The translations under genes were made by a program, and so were the position numbers. 64,000 nucleotides of DNA, taken from Mycolicibacterium moriokaense (GTDB lineage: Bacteria; Actinomycetota; Actinomycetes; Mycobacteriales; Mycobacteriaceae). The stretch spans positions 62,001 through 126,000 of the forward strand of contig NZ_QQBJ01000006.1 in assembly GCF_003347205.1 (NCBI RefSeq), written 5' to 3'. The number at the start of each line of letters is the position of its first letter. Position 1 is the stretch's first letter. The notes under the pieces were generated by a model that did no database searches, was not told the origin of the DNA, and saw only the letters and a program-made list of their open reading frames with translations. This document shows, piece by piece, positions 41,528 to 49,006 of this stretch.

Positions 41528-42232
41528 ATGAAGACCGCCGTCGTGACCGGAGGCGGCTCGGGCATCGGCGCGGCCGTCGCCAGTCGGCTGCGCTCCGACG
41601 GGTATCACGTCGCCACGATTGACATCGCCGAGTCCGACGAGAAGTTCGCGCACACCGCCGATGTCACCGACCGCGCCGCGGTCGACGTCGCGCTGAGCGC
41701 GGTCCGCGAGCAACTCGGCCCGGTCACCATCTTGGTCAACGCCGCGGGGATGGAGCGCTTCAAACGGTTCGCCGACCTGACGTTCGAGGACTTCAGTCAC
41801 GTCGTCGACGTCAACCTCAACGGCGTCTTCCACTGCGTGCAGGCAGTGCTGCCGGACATGATCGAGGCCGGTTGGGGCCGGATCGTCAACATCTCGTCGT
41901 CCAGCGCGCAGTCCGGACAGCCGTTCATGTCGGCCTACGTCGCCGCCAAGTCAGCGGTGAACGGCCTGACCAAGTCGCTGGCGTTGGAGTACGGGCCCGC
42001 GGGCATCACGGTCAACGCGGTGCCGCCGGGCTTCATCGACACCCCGATGCTGCGCAAGTCCGAGGAGCGCGGGCGCCTCGGCGGCACCGTAGAGGACCAC
42101 ATCGCGCGCACCCCGGTGCGGCGGGTCGGCACGCCGGAGGACATCGCCGCCGCGTGCGCATTCCTGATCTCCGAGGAGGCCGGCTACATCACCGGCCAGA
42201 TCCTCGGCGTCAACGGCGGCCGAAACACCTAA
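41528..42232 (+). CDS. Short-chain dehydrogenase/reductase (FabG-like)
   Basis: 234 residues, minimal classical SDR. TGGGSGIGAAVA nucleotide motif, NAAG in LVNAAGME, catalytic Ser in NISSSSAQSG, YVAAK active site and the PPGFIDTPM loop. Likely an NAD(H)-dependent alcohol/3-hydroxyacyl dehydrogenase. First gene of an operon with a ferredoxin (21 bases later) and a P450, suggesting hydroxylation followed by oxidation to a ketone. Confidence 0.9.
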   Translation: MKTAVVTGGGSGIGAAVASRLRSDGYHVATIDIAESDEKFAHTADVTDRAAVDVALSAVREQLGPVTILVNAAGMERFKRFADLTFEDFSHVVDVNLNGVFHCVQAVLPDMIEAGWGRIVNISSSSAQSGQPFMSAYVAAKSAVNGLTKSLALEYGPAGITVNAVPPGFIDTPMLRKSEERGRLGGTVEDHIARTPVRRVGTPEDIAAACAFLISEEAGYITGQILGVNGGRNT

Positions 42233-42253
42233 ACGTCCGAACGGAGGTCACAA

Positions 42254-42448
42254 GTGAAGGTTTCTGTCGATTCGGAACGCTGCCAGGGCCACACCCTGTG
42301 CGCGATGATCGCGCCCGATTCGTTTGTGCTCAGCGACATCGACGGCACGTCGTCGCCGGTCAACGAGGTGGTTCCGGCCGATCAGGAGGACGCGGTGCGC
42401 GAGGCCGTGCACTCGTGTCCCGAGCAGGCCATCTCGATCGAGGAATGA
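42254..42448 (+). CDS. Ferredoxin, 3Fe-4S type with CxxHxxC
   Basis: 64 residues. The first cluster motif is CQGHTLC (His in place of the second cysteine, as in several mycobacterial P450 ferredoxins), and the last ligand lies in HSCPEQAI. It should carry electrons to the P450 13 bases downstream. GTG start with GGAGG six bases before. The reductase is not in the window. Confidence 0.92.
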   Translation: MKVSVDSERCQGHTLCAMIAPDSFVLSDIDGTSSPVNEVVPADQEDAVREAVHSCPEQAISIEE

Positions 42449-42461
42449 GGGAGAGCACGCC

Positions 42462-43838
42462 GTGAGCACCGTCGACGACTTCGCGAAGGGCCCAGCCGCC
42501 GACAACGACCGCAAGAAGAACACGTACTACTTCGACCGGCACACCCCGGAATACCGGCTGCAGTTCAGCAAGATCACCGAAGAGATGCAGGCCAAATGCC
42601 CGATGGCGTGGTCGGAGACCTACGACGGCCACTGGGTGGCGGCGGGCAGCAAGGAGGTCTTCGAGCTGGCCCGCTGTCCGGTGGTGTCCAACCACCATGA
42701 CCTGACCGGCGAGACGCCCTACCAGGGCATCACCATTCCGAAGGCGCAACGGGCGACGGTGGTCCGGGGCGGCATCCTGGAGATGGACGAGCCCGAACAC
42801 AGTGCGTATCGGGGTGCGCTCAACCCGTACCTCTCCCCCGCCGCGGTCAAGCGTTGGCAACCGTTCGTCGACGAGATCGTGCGCGCGGCCCTCGACGAGA
42901 AGGTCGCCGCCGGCCGCATCGACTTCGTCGACGACCTCGCCAACATCGTGCCCGCCGTGCTCACGCTGGCGATGATGGGCATCGAGCTGAAGAAGTGGCC
43001 GGTCTACAGCGAGCCTGCGCACCTGTCGGTGTCGACGCCCGAACACTCGCCCGATGCCGCACGGGTCGCCGAGATGAACCGGCAGATGGGCATCGACATG
43101 ATCACCACCATGAACGAGGTGAAGGAGAAGCCGCGGCCCGGCCTGATCAACGCGCTGCTGCAATTGCGCATAGACGGCGAGCCCGCCCCCGACCTGGAGA
43201 TCCTCGGCAACCTGGGCCTGATCATCGGCGGCGGCTTCGACACCACCACCGCACTGACCGCGCACTCGCTGGAATGGCTGTCGGAGAACCCGGATCAGCG
43301 CGAGCTGCTCAGCCGCGAGCGCGACACCCTGCTCGACCCGGCCACCGAGGAGTTCCTGCGCTACTTCACCCCCGCGCCAGGTGACGGTCGCACCTTCTCC
43401 GGAGACACCGAGTTCGAGGGCACCCGGTTCAAAGAGGGCGAGCGGTTGTGGATCTCCTGGGCGATGGCCAACCGCGACCCGTCGGTGTTCGACAAGCCCA
43501 ACGAGATCGTCCTGGACCGGAAGGGCAACCGGCACTTCAGCTTCGGCATCGGTGTGCACCGCTGCGTCGGCTCCAACGTGGCGCGCACGGTGTTCAAGTC
43601 GATGTTGACGGCCGTGCTGGACCGCATGCCCGACTACGTGTGCGATCCGGAAGGCACCGTGCACTACGAGACCATCGGCGTCATCCAGGGCATGAAGCAT
43701 CTGCCCGCGACCTTCACCCCGAGCGAACCGTTGGGGCCCGGCCTCGACGAGACGCTGGAGAAGCTGCAGCGGATCTGCGAGGAACAGGAACTGGCACGTC
43801 CGATCACCGAGCGCAAGGAAGCCGCCGTCATCGACTGA
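42462..43838 (+). CDS. Cytochrome P450, partner of the adjacent ferredoxin
   Basis: 458 residues from the GTG at 42462 (GGGAG before it). I-helix IGGGFDTTTALT has Gly-Gly-Phe-Asp in place of A-G-x-E/D but keeps the acid-threonine pair; ExxR EEFLRYFTP; heme loop FSFGIGVHRCVGSNVAR. The C-terminal ~50 residues (LDETLEKLQRICEEQ) extend past the usual end. A hydroxylase of the SDR-ferredoxin-P450 unit; substrate unknown. Confidence 0.92.
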   Translation: MSTVDDFAKGPAADNDRKKNTYYFDRHTPEYRLQFSKITEEMQAKCPMAWSETYDGHWVAAGSKEVFELARCPVVSNHHDLTGETPYQGITIPKAQRATVVRGGILEMDEPEHSAYRGALNPYLSPAAVKRWQPFVDEIVRAALDEKVAAGRIDFVDDLANIVPAVLTLAMMGIELKKWPVYSEPAHLSVSTPEHSPDAARVAEMNRQMGIDMITTMNEVKEKPRPGLINALLQLRIDGEPAPDLEILGNLGLIIGGGFDTTTALTAHSLEWLSENPDQRELLSRERDTLLDPATEEFLRYFTPAPGDGRTFSGDTEFEGTRFKEGERLWISWAMANRDPSVFDKPNEIVLDRKGNRHFSFGIGVHRCVGSNVARTVFKSMLTAVLDRMPDYVCDPEGTVHYETIGVIQGMKHLPATFTPSEPLGPGLDETLEKLQRICEEQELARPITERKEAAVID

Positions 43839-43909
43839 ATCACCTACCGGCGCCTACGGGCGGATGGTTTGATATGCAGCCAGACACGCGATGGAACGGA
43901 GACAAGCAC

Positions 43910-44353
43910 GTGAAAGCCCTGAAGGCCGCGCTGGCCGCGGCCGCGCTCACGTTGGCTGGAGCGGTGTCGGCCCCGCCGGCTGACGCCGAGGTCCCGTTTC
44001 CATTGGGCAACTACGACGTGCTCACCGACCGGTACACGCAGGCGTCGTGGGTGTGGTTCGTGGCGGCGTGCATTCCGGAGAAGAGCCAGGATTGCCGCGC
44101 CATCAGCGGCATCGCGCGGCTGAAGTTCTATTTCGAGTACGACGCCAAGGCCTACGTCAAGGACGGCACGTGGTCGTTCACGGTCGACGTGCCCGACGGC
44201 GTGCGCTGCTTCGGCTACAACCTGCCGTCGCGTGACACCTACACGTGGGACGGGGCGACGTTGGCAGGCACCATCGACTCCGTCTACGACCAGGGCTGCA
44301 ACAACGGTCCGCCCGGCACCCAGTTCTGGACCTTCGCGCTGCAGCGGCTCTGA
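43910..44353 (+). CDS. Secreted protein of the same family as 27829-28347
   Basis: 147 residues from the GTG at 43910. Signal peptide ends ...PPADA. Mature part: WVWFVAACIPEKSQDCRAI, KFYFEYDAKAYVKDGTWSFT, VDVPDGVRCFGYNLPSRDTY, TWDGATLAGT and QFWTFALQRL, with four cysteines. The order of motifs matches the exported protein at 27829. It is the last gene after the P450 and may be cotranscribed. Function unknown. Confidence 0.78.
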   Translation: MKALKAALAAAALTLAGAVSAPPADAEVPFPLGNYDVLTDRYTQASWVWFVAACIPEKSQDCRAISGIARLKFYFEYDAKAYVKDGTWSFTVDVPDGVRCFGYNLPSRDTYTWDGATLAGTIDSVYDQGCNNGPPGTQFWTFALQRL

Positions 44354-44357
44354 CCCC

Positions 44358-44384
44358 TTCGCCCCGTTCGCCCCGTTCGCCCCG
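44358..44384. repeat. Three 9-bp tandem units after a stop codon
   Basis: TTCGCCCCG is repeated three times without change, starting four bases after the secreted-protein stop and just before dispersed-repeat copy 2. Confidence 0.8.
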
Positions 44385-44393
44385 TCGCTTCGC

Positions 44394-44450
44394 ACCGCGA
44401 GCGTGCGCGTCTGCACACGACACGCCGCGAAAATGCGGACAACTGTGCAC
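44394..44450. repeat. Dispersed 57-nt intergenic repeat, copy 2
   Basis: Matches 7678-7734 at 51 of 57 positions. Again it lies between convergent genes (secreted protein and amidase) and ends three bases before the amidase stop codon. Confidence 0.7.
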
Positions 44451-44452
44451 CC

Positions 44453-45898
44453 TCACGCACCGGGCGGCGCGACGAACCCGCCGAGCAACTCCTCGAGCAT
44501 GCGTCCGACGGCCAGCGTGGTGCGGTCCTCCAGGTAGGGCCCGACGATCTGGACGCCGACCGGCAGGCCCGACGGCGTGAAGCCGACGGGCACGACGGTG
44601 GCAGGCAGATGCGTCACCGACGCCAGCGCGATCCACGCCATCAGGTCGGTGTACGGGCGGATGCCGCCGTCGGTCTCGATCACCCGCTCCGGGAACGGCT
44701 CGCTGTGGTCGTGTGCGATGGCGGGCACCATCGCCACCGGCATCAGCAGGGCGTCCACATCGGCGAAGAACGCCGCCATCACCGCCCGCAACTGTTCGCG
44801 CTTCTCGTTGGCGAACACCCAATCCCGGTAGCGCTGGGTGGCGAACCGCGCCGTGCGCGCCATCGGCCCGTCGTCGTCATCGGGCAGCGATTCCGCCGCC
44901 GCCACCAACCGGTCGAACGAGCGCCTGCCCGTCGTCGACAACAGGATCGGGTACAGGAACTGCTGATACAGCCGGACCACGTCCGGCAGCACCACATCGG
45001 GCCGGGCATCGACCGCGCCGGCGGCCCGCAGTGCCTCCGCCGCGGCCTGAAGCGCCGTCGCCACCCCGGTGTCGATGGGGTAGGCCGGATCGTCCAGCCA
45101 CAGCGCCAACCGCAGATCGCCCGCCCGCACGGCACGCGGCCCTGGGAGCTCGAGCCGCCAGCCGGCGGCGGAATGACCCGAGGGCCCCGCGATGACGTCG
45201 AGCGCCAGTTCGAGATCGGCGACGTCTCGCGCCAGCGGGCCGACGACCGAGATGTCCGTCGCCGCGAGCGTGCCGGGGGCGGGCGGGATGTGGCCCGCCT
45301 GCGAGACGATGCCCCACGTCGTCTTGTGGCCGCACACGCCACACCAGTTCGAGGGAAAGCGGATCGAGCCACCGATGTCGCTGCCCAACTCGAGCCCGGT
45401 CATCCCGGTGGCGACGGCGGCCGCGGCGCCACCCGACGACCCGCCGGTGGTGCGCGTGGTGTCCCACGGGTTGTTGCTCGTGCCGAACACCGGGTTGTAG
45501 GTCTGCCAGTCCCCCGCCAGGGTCGGCGTGTTGGTCTTGCCGAAGATCACCGCGCCCGCGTCGCGCAGCCGCCGGACCGCTTCCGCGTCCTGCTCGGGCA
45601 CGTGGTCCCAGGCGGGCAGCCCGCACGTGGTCCTGATGCCGGCGGTCAGGTAGGTGTCCTTGACCGTCATCGGCACGCCGTGCAGCGGGCCGAGGCTGTC
45701 GCCGCGGGCCAGTGCGGCGTCGGCGGCCTCCGCCGCTGCGCGCGCCCCGTCGGGGTCCACGGTCACGACGGCGTTCAGCGGCGGATTGATCGCGTCGACG
45801 CGCGCGAGGTAGTGCTCCAGCAACTCGCGGCTGGAGAACTCGCGCCGCCGGATCGCCTCTGCCAGCGCATGTGCAGGCTGAAAAGCGATGTCAGACAT
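44453..45898 (-). CDS. Amidase-signature-family hydrolase
   Basis: 481 residues from the ATG at 45898. The Ser-cisSer-Lys triad is visible: Lys in MTVKDTYLTAGI, the first Ser in TTGGSSGGAAAA and the nucleophile in LGSDIGGSIRFP. It hydrolyses an amide (or ester) bond; relatives include GatA-like and aryl-amidases. No gatB/gatC neighbour is present, so a catabolic role is more likely. It is divergent from the P450 gene at 45971 across 72 bases. The reading frame continues upstream antisense to that P450; that part is not real. Confidence 0.9.
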   Translation of the reverse strand: MSDIAFQPAHALAEAIRRREFSSRELLEHYLARVDAINPPLNAVVTVDPDGARAAAEAADAALARGDSLGPLHGVPMTVKDTYLTAGIRTTCGLPAWDHVPEQDAEAVRRLRDAGAVIFGKTNTPTLAGDWQTYNPVFGTSNNPWDTTRTTGGSSGGAAAAVATGMTGLELGSDIGGSIRFPSNWCGVCGHKTTWGIVSQAGHIPPAPGTLAATDISVVGPLARDVADLELALDVIAGPSGHSAAGWRLELPGPRAVRAGDLRLALWLDDPAYPIDTGVATALQAAAEALRAAGAVDARPDVVLPDVVRLYQQFLYPILLSTTGRRSFDRLVAAAESLPDDDDGPMARTARFATQRYRDWVFANEKREQLRAVMAAFFADVDALLMPVAMVPAIAHDHSEPFPERVIETDGGIRPYTDLMAWIALASVTHLPATVVPVGFTPSGLPVGVQIVGPYLEDRTTLAVGRMLEELLGGFVAPPGA

Positions 45899-45970
45899 GC
45901 GAAAAGCCCTTTCTTTTAAGCAAAGAGTACAAACAGCCCGAACACCTTCCGGCACTGAAAGACTGAATGC

Positions 45971-47176
45971 GTGACAGTCCGCACCGGGAACGACGTCTAC
46001 TACGACCCGTATGACGTCGAGCTCAACGCTGACCCCTATCCCATGTTCCACCGGATCCGCGAGGAGGCGCCGCTCTACGTCAACGAAGCTCACAGCTTCT
46101 ACGCGCTGAGCCGCTACGACGACGTCGACGCCGCCTACCACGACCACGAGACGTTCAGCTCGGCCCGCGGAGCGGTGCTGGAGATCATCCAGTCCGGCAT
46201 GGAGATCCCGCCCGGCACGTTGATCTTCGAGGATCCGCCGATCCACAACATCCACCGCAAGTTGCTGTCGCGGATCTTCACGCCGCGCAAGGTCGCCGCG
46301 TTGGAGCCCAAGATCCGCGAGTTCACCGCGCGCTGCCTCGATCCGCTGATCGGGGCCGGTCGCTTCGACTTCGTCGCGGACCTGGGTGCGCAGATGCCGA
46401 TGAAGGTCATCGGCATGCTGCTGGGCATCCCCGAGGCCGACCAGCAGCACGTGGTCGAGCACGGCGACTCGACGCTGCGCACCGAGCGCGGTGGCAAGAT
46501 GACCGAGAACCCCGACGGCGTCATCGCCACCGGCGAGGTGTTCGCGTCCTACATCGACTGGCGCGCCGAGCATCCGTCCGACGACATCATGACCGAGCTG
46601 CTGACCGCCGAGTTCGCCGACGAGACGGGCGCCGTCCGGCGGCTGAGACGCGACGAGCTGCTGCTCTACCTGCAGGTGATCGCGACCGCGGGCAGCGAGA
46701 CGACGACCCGGCTGATCGGCTGGGCGGGCAAGGTGCTCGCCGAGCACCCGGACCAGCGCCGCGAGCTGGCGGCCAACCGGACGCTGCTGCCCGCCGCGAT
46801 CGAGGAGCTGCTGCGGTTCGAGCCGCCCGCACCGCACGCCAGCCGCTACGTCACCCGCGATGTGGCCTACTACGGCCAGACGGTGCCCGCGGGCAGCGCG
46901 ATGATGCTGATCATCGGCGCCGCCAACCGCGACCCGCGCCGGTTCGGGTCAGACAGCGAGGAGTTCAACATCCACCGCGAACCCCACCAGCATCTCGCCT
47001 TCGGTGTCGGCACCCACTTCTGCCTCGGCAACGCGCTGGCCCGCCTCGAGGGACGCATCGCGCTCGACGAGATCCTGGACCGCTTCCCCGACTGGCAGGT
47101 CGATCTGACCGAAGCCGAACTCAGCCCCACCTCCACCGTGCGGGGCTGGGAGTCGATGCCGGCTGTGGTGGCATGA
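45971..47176 (+). CDS. Cytochrome P450, first gene of a six-gene operon
   Basis: 401 residues. I-helix ATAGSETTTRLIG, ExxR IEELLRFEPP, heme loop AFGVGTHFCLGNALAR all intact. The GTG at 45971 begins MTVRTGNDVYYDPY. Its stop overlaps the start of the mycofactocin-type SDR (ATGA), so the hydroxylated product is probably the SDR substrate. Confidence 0.93.
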   Translation: MTVRTGNDVYYDPYDVELNADPYPMFHRIREEAPLYVNEAHSFYALSRYDDVDAAYHDHETFSSARGAVLEIIQSGMEIPPGTLIFEDPPIHNIHRKLLSRIFTPRKVAALEPKIREFTARCLDPLIGAGRFDFVADLGAQMPMKVIGMLLGIPEADQQHVVEHGDSTLRTERGGKMTENPDGVIATGEVFASYIDWRAEHPSDDIMTELLTAEFADETGAVRRLRRDELLLYLQVIATAGSETTTRLIGWAGKVLAEHPDQRRELAANRTLLPAAIEELLRFEPPAPHASRYVTRDVAYYGQTVPAGSAMMLIIGAANRDPRRFGSDSEEFNIHREPHQHLAFGVGTHFCLGNALARLEGRIALDEILDRFPDWQVDLTEAELSPTSTVRGWESMPAVVA

Positions 47177-48009
47177 CCGGCCGCGTCGAGGGCAAGGTCG
47201 CGTTCATCACGGGCGCCGCCCGCGGTCAGGGCCGCAGCCACGCAGTGCGGCTGGCGGCCGAGGGCGCCGACATCATCGCGGTCGACATCTGCAAGCCGAT
47301 CGACAACGTGGTGTACCCGGCGTCGACGCCGCAGGACCTGGCCGAAACCGTTCGTCTGGTCCAGGAACTCGGCAGGCGCATCATCGCCACCGAGGTCGAC
47401 GTTCGCGACTACGACGCATTGAAGGCCGCCGTCGACGACGGGGTGGCGGAGTTCGGCAGGCTCGACATCGTCGTCGCCAACGCGGGCATCGGCAACGCGG
47501 GCAACAAGCTGCACAAGATTCCCCAGCACATCTGGGACGACATGATCGACGTCAACCTGTCCGGGGTCTGGAAGACGGTGAAAGCCGCTGTGCCGCATGT
47601 ACTTGCCGGAGGGCGCGGTGGTTCGATCATCCTGACCAGTTCGGTGGGCGGCATGAAGGCCCATCCGCACACCGGCCACTACATCGCCGCCAAGCACGGC
47701 GTCGTCGGCCTGATGCGCACCTTCGCCGTCGAACTCGGCCAACACAGCATCCGCGTCAACTCGGTGCACCCGACCCAGGTCAACACCCCGATGGCACTCA
47801 ACGACGCGACCTTCCGGTTGTTCGCCCCCGACAAGGAGAACCCCGGCCCGGAGGACTTCGCACCGGTCTCGCAAATGATGCACACGCTGCCGATCCCCTG
47901 GGTCGAGCCGGTGGACATCAGCAACGCCGTATTGTTCTTCGCCTCTGACGAATCACGTTACGTCACAGGCGTTCAGCTGCCCGTCGACGCGGGCTGTCTA
48001 CTCAAGTAG
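47173..48009 (+). CDS. SDR of the mycofactocin-coupled subfamily
   Basis: 278 residues. Signature N-terminus GKVAFITGAARGQGRSHAVR, the long loop VDICKPIDNVVYPAS after the second strand, NAGIGNAG, Ser in LTSSVGGMK, YIAAKHG active site and ...YVTGVQLPVDAGCLLK. This subfamily keeps a tightly held NAD and passes electrons to mycofactocin, which suggests that oxidation of an alcohol here feeds into that redox cofactor. Translationally coupled to the P450. Confidence 0.92.
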   Translation: MTGRVEGKVAFITGAARGQGRSHAVRLAAEGADIIAVDICKPIDNVVYPASTPQDLAETVRLVQELGRRIIATEVDVRDYDALKAAVDDGVAEFGRLDIVVANAGIGNAGNKLHKIPQHIWDDMIDVNLSGVWKTVKAAVPHVLAGGRGGSIILTSSVGGMKAHPHTGHYIAAKHGVVGLMRTFAVELGQHSIRVNSVHPTQVNTPMALNDATFRLFAPDKENPGPEDFAPVSQMMHTLPIPWVEPVDISNAVLFFASDESRYVTGVQLPVDAGCLLK

Positions 48010-48030
48010 GACGAGATAGAGGAGATTCGC

Positions 48031-49002
48031 ATGCCGGAATTCGATTATGAAGAGATGAAAAAAGAAGCCGAACAGTACATCCGGTTCGAGAAGGACCGGG
48101 TGAACCGGATCGCCACGATCACCTTCGACCGACCGGAGGCACAGAACGCGACGTCGCTCGGCATGCGCCAGGTGTACGCGGACATCATCCACAAGTGCAA
48201 CGTCGACGACGACGTCAAAGTCGTCGTCATCCGTGGTGAGGGACAGGATTTCGGCAGCGGCGGCGATCTCCCCGAGCAGCGGCCCATGTTGGAGAACCCC
48301 GGCTTGCCGCTGCACCACGAACTGGCGATCAACGACGACGACGTGAAGTACCCGCCCGGCGGCTCGTACCGCTACCTGTCCACGGTGACCGACTTCTACG
48401 CCAAGGCGCGCGCGGGCAACCGGCCGCTGCAGGAACTCAGAAAGATCAGCATCATCGAGGCCAAGGGCTACTGCTACGGCTGGCACTTCTATCAGGCGGG
48501 CGATGCCGACCTGGTGATCTCGTCCGACGACGCGCTGTTCGGCCACCCCGCCTTCCGCTACGTCGGGTGGGGGCCGCGGCTGTGGTGGTGGGCCGAGACC
48601 ATGGGCCTGCGGAAGTTCTCCGAAATGCTGTTCACCGGAAGGCCGTTCAGCGCCAAGGAGATGTACGAGTGCGGCTTCGTCAACAGCGTCGTGCCGCGCG
48701 AAGACCTCGAAGCCGAGACCGAGAAGTACGCGCTGGCCTGCTCGAAGTCCCGCCCGACCGACACGGTCGCGGTGCAGAAGACCTTCCTCGAGCTCTACAA
48801 GCAGCACAAGGGCGAGTACTTCGGCAGCCTGCTCACCGGCATGGTCGAGGGCATGCTCCCGATGATCCAGAACGACGTCGACAACACGGTCGACCTCACC
48901 GGGGGCACCTTCGAGAAGGGCCTCAACAACGTGGTGAAGGACAACGACATGAACTTCCCGCCGGAGTGGCGACTCAGCCGTTCGGGTCGCAACAAACCCT
49001 GA
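48031..49002 (+). CDS. Atypical crotonase-family protein
   Basis: 323 residues, longer than the usual ~260. The first oxyanion segment is present (GQDFGSGGDLPEQ). The second, normally GxAxGGG, reads KGYCYGWHFYQAGDADLVIS, so two of the glycines are replaced by Trp-His. The insert between them (~95-145) is also long. It may hydrate or hydrolyse a bulky CoA thioester. AGGAG precedes the ATG. It is followed after four bases by the double CaiB gene. Confidence 0.85.
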   Translation: MPEFDYEEMKKEAEQYIRFEKDRVNRIATITFDRPEAQNATSLGMRQVYADIIHKCNVDDDVKVVVIRGEGQDFGSGGDLPEQRPMLENPGLPLHHELAINDDDVKYPPGGSYRYLSTVTDFYAKARAGNRPLQELRKISIIEAKGYCYGWHFYQAGDADLVISSDDALFGHPAFRYVGWGPRLWWWAETMGLRKFSEMLFTGRPFSAKEMYECGFVNSVVPREDLEAETEKYALACSKSRPTDTVAVQKTFLELYKQHKGEYFGSLLTGMVEGMLPMIQNDVDNTVDLTGGTFEKGLNNVVKDNDMNFPPEWRLSRSGRNKP

Positions 49003-49006
49003 GTCC

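Noticed and set aside
45899-46837. Upstream extension of the amidase frame
   Set aside because: It lies antisense to a complete P450; the amidase N-terminus MSDIAFQPAH fits the family.
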